A DNA stretch of 64,000 bases from Gracilariopsis chorda (Eukaryota; Rhodophyta; Florideophyceae; Gracilariales; Gracilariaceae). The stretch covers positions 62,001 through 126,000 of the forward strand of contig NBIV01000148.1 in NCBI GenBank assembly GCA_003194525.1, in the 5' to 3' direction. The notes under the pieces were generated by a model. That model was not told the DNA's origin. It saw only the letters and a program-made list of their open reading frames with translations, and made no database searches. This document shows, piece by piece, positions 61,469-64,000 of the stretch. Both the position numbers and the translations under genes were made by a program. Numbering within the stretch: the stretch's first letter is position 1; each line of letters opens with the position of its first letter.

Positions 61469-64000
61469 GACACACGGATGCTCGTTCCGGTCAGCCGCCC
61501 CCACGCTCTGGAGTCATATGCCACATATGTTACGAACACGGTCACATTTCATTGGACTGCTCAGACGTGAACTCTGAACACTTTAGTGTTCTGCGTCGAC
61601 CGTGGAAACGTGTTCGAAACAACCGGTTCCCGGACAGAGTTTTGGTAATGGCCAAGAGAAACTACAAGGTATATGCTGACCTTGGCCTTTCCACCCAGTT
61701 TATGGTGCGAGTTCTCACTGTTTTGGACACAGGTGCAGGCCCGAACTTCATCGTTTAGTCGCTCCTGCCACCGTCGTTGCAGTCTCAGATCCGCCATGGC
61801 GTGATACCGGATGTCGCGGATGCCAATGATAACCCGTTATCAACGGCTGGGACAATCGACCTGGTCGTGCGCCTTGGCTCCTTTCTTATGAAACTCAACT
61901 TTATTGTTTGTCGGAAACTTGCCGCCCCTTTGATCTTGGGATGCGACTTCTGTGACAGATTCGTCGATGCCATCAGGCCCCGTCTAAGACGTGTGGAAAT
62001 GGGAGACGGCTCCTCCGTTTCGATCGTACGTCGTCCTCTACGACGTGCCTCGAAGAAGCACGTTCCATTACCTGCTGCGCAGGAACCCCCACCAGCTTCC
62101 CGGGACTCTACAAAGCTCCGCGTTGCCGCGTCTGTCCAACTTCCACCGGAATCTCAAGTTTGGGTACCAGTCACTTCCCGTCAACACGGTTTACGAGTAA
62201 TTCAACCCCTTTCATCCTTATATGATAGGTATCAACTCGCCGTGGCGAATGGAGTAGCTCAAATTGAGCCCGATAAACCGTTCAACGTGCTGGTCGCCAA
62301 TCTAGGCTCTACGCCCCAGTCACTGGTGAAAAGCCAAGTCATTGGTTCGGTAATGCCCCACCCCACCGCGATGGTTCCCACGAGAATGACCGCCGCCGAT
62401 GTCCTCGGTCTCGTTCAATCTAAGGAGGGGGAGGACACTGCCGTCCAAATGCCGAAATGCTCGGATGCTAAGCCGGTTCCAACGAGTTACGACCGGATTG
62501 ATCCCGTGAAAGAACTCGAGGAACTTGACCTTGGTCATGTGCCGGAATCGCACCATGAACGTCTCCGTGAGATGCTACGGAATTTCACCACGATGTGGGA
62601 TGGCTTCCTAGGGGAGATTACTACAACGGAGCACCGGATTGACTTGCTACCTGATACCAGGCCGATCGCTCAGCACCCCTATAGGGCAGGCCCTAAAGCT
62701 CGAGAAGAGGAAGAATTCCAAGTGGAAAAGATGCTCCGAGCTGGAGTAATAGAACCGGCTCAGTCGCCGTGGGCATCCGCAGTGGTACTGGCTTCGAAAC
62801 CGGATGGATCCTGGCACTTTTGCATCGACTACCGTCGACTGAACGCCGTAACCATCAAGGATGTGTACCCGATCCCACGAATGGATGAGTACATCGATTC
62901 ACTCGGAAATGCTACCGTTTTCACGGCTCTAGACGCCAATTGGGGATACTGGCAGGTGCCCGTCAGGGAACAGGACCGCGACAAGACTGCTTTTGTCTGT
63001 CACTCCGGACTCTACCGTTTCAAACGGATGCCTTTTGGTTTGACCAATGCTCCCGCTACTTTCCAGCGTGCTATCGACATACTACTGGCTCGCTTCAAAT
63101 GGCGTACATGCCTCGTCTACCTGGACGATATCATAGTATTCTCAGATAATCTGGATGACCACCTCACACACGTGAGAGATATCATGACCACGCTACGTGA
63201 TGCTGGAGTTACTCTCAAGTTGGAGAAATGTGAGTTCTTTACAGATACAGTGAAGTATCTGGGCCACATAATCCGCCCTGGGCGTGTGATGATCGAAGAA
63301 GCTCGAGTTAAGTCACTCCGTCAAGCGAAGGAACCCGCCACTCAAACGGAACTACGCTCCTTTCTAGGATTAGTCAACGTCTATCGACGGTTTATCCCGA
63401 ATTGTGCGGATATCTCAGCATCCTTGAACGCGCTCTTGCAGAAAGGCCAACCACCGAAATTGGAACCCTTTACGTCCGTCGAGACGAAGGCGTTTAACTC
63501 CCTCAAGGAGGCTGTAACATCAGCACCGATCTTATCGTTACCGAAACCCGGACTACCATTTACCGTAGACACGGATGCTAGTGACTACCAAGTAGGTTGC
63601 GCTCTCTTTCAGACAACTCCCGAAGGAGAACGAACCTCTATTGGGTACTGGTTACGCTCACTGAATGTTCACGAGCGGAATTACTCCGTCTCGGAGAAAG
63701 AGTGTCTTGCAGTTGTGTGGGCACTCTCCACTCTCCTCCCCTATCTTATGGGTGTGCACTTCACCGTTTACACGGATCACTCGTCATTACGATGGCTCAT
63801 GACAGTCTCTGAACCGTCAGGCCGCTTAATGCGTTGGAGGCTCCGCCTTGCGGAATTCGACTTCGAGGTGATCTACAAGAAGGGCACAAAGAACGCTCAG
63901 GCGGACGCGCTGTCGCGTTTACCCACGGATGGTGAAACTCTACCCGCTGGGGACGAGGACATTCTTTGCTTCGTCGTCAACGGTCGAGAACCGGAGAACC
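61465..64000 (+). pseudogene. E3 gag C-terminus, protease, RT and RNase H (partial)
   Basis: One frame (open from 61273) runs to the window edge, broken only by TAG at 61756-61758. CCHC knuckle CHICYEHGHISLDC near 61519-61560; protease LDTGAGPNF with Asp at 61726; RT with FCIDYRRLN, ALDANWGYWQVPV, FKRMPFGLTNAPATFQ and YLDDIIVFS (63118); RNase H with VDTDASDYQVGCALF, NYSVSEKECLAVVWAL and YTDHSSLRWL. After the TAG, 747 codons are open, so RT and RNase H appear complete. Integrase lies outside the window. Confidence 0.9.

Larger units (their letters stand above)
58808..64000 (+). mobile_element. E3: Ty3/gypsy element, left part (runs off right edge)
   Basis: 5' LTR, PBS, gag, protease, RT and RNase H follow in order. 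Gene content and protein sequence are closest to E2, so E3 is the same chromovirus lineage and should carry integrase and chromodomain beyond the edge. Pol is far better preserved than in E2. Confidence 0.92.

Noticed and set aside
1..64000. CRISPR arrays, rRNA, tRNA and bacterial operon signals
   Set aside because: I saw no regularly spaced direct repeats, no B-box/T-arm GGTTCGAxTCC in tRNA context, and no rRNA sequence. The gene families and TEs are eukaryotic.

Overview
The window looks like nuclear DNA of a eukaryote with compact, apparently intronless genes embedded in dense transposon sequence. The protein set and this island/TE-sea layout fit a florideophyte red alga of the Chondrus type. 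That assignment is inference; no rRNA or organelle marker is present to fix it.

Region 1 (1-7205) is a gene island of seven housekeeping genes with short spacers: 5' part of exosome subunit RRP41 (-), cornichon ER-export receptor (+), TMEM14/FAX membrane protein (-), COQ4 (-), Vti1-type SNARE (+), CHID1-like GH18 protein (-) and nicotinate phosphoribosyltransferase (-). RRP41/cornichon and COQ4/VTI1 are divergent pairs; cornichon/TMEM14 and VTI1/CHID1 are convergent.

Region 2 (7206-22499) is decayed: a pair of 229-bp direct repeats, a solo LTR lying inside a minus-strand reading frame, a Tc1/mariner remnant, a 1061-bp solo LTR, a broken hAT transposase, and a broken exportin-like gene.

Region 3 (22500-29241) is a very young, apparently intact Ty3/gypsy element (E1) with 1063-bp LTRs that differ at 5 positions, a GTATC target duplication and a single 1528-codon Gag-Pol frame. 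It sits in the exportin-like pseudogene. Its Gag ATG lies inside the 5' LTR.

Region 4 (31740-43341) is an older chromodomain Ty3/gypsy element (E2). Between its pol/chromodomain and the 3' LTR it carries an antisense reading frame of about 650 codons, broken only by stop codons and never shifted. This is the strongest candidate for something undescribed. A related element (E3) starts near 58808 and runs off the right edge.

Region 5 (44735-50656) holds two adjacent PIF/Harbinger-like DNA transposons (H1, H2) with clear terminal inverted repeats and 3-bp target duplications. In both, the transposase and the accessory gene converge and their stop codons overlap by 4 bp. A third Harbinger-type transposase (H3) is decayed at 57848-58803.

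Region 6 (50909-55181) is a small non-TE island: a secreted or membrane-linked GMC oxidoreductase (+) and an unrecognised multi-pass membrane protein (-) with one frameshift in a T6 run.
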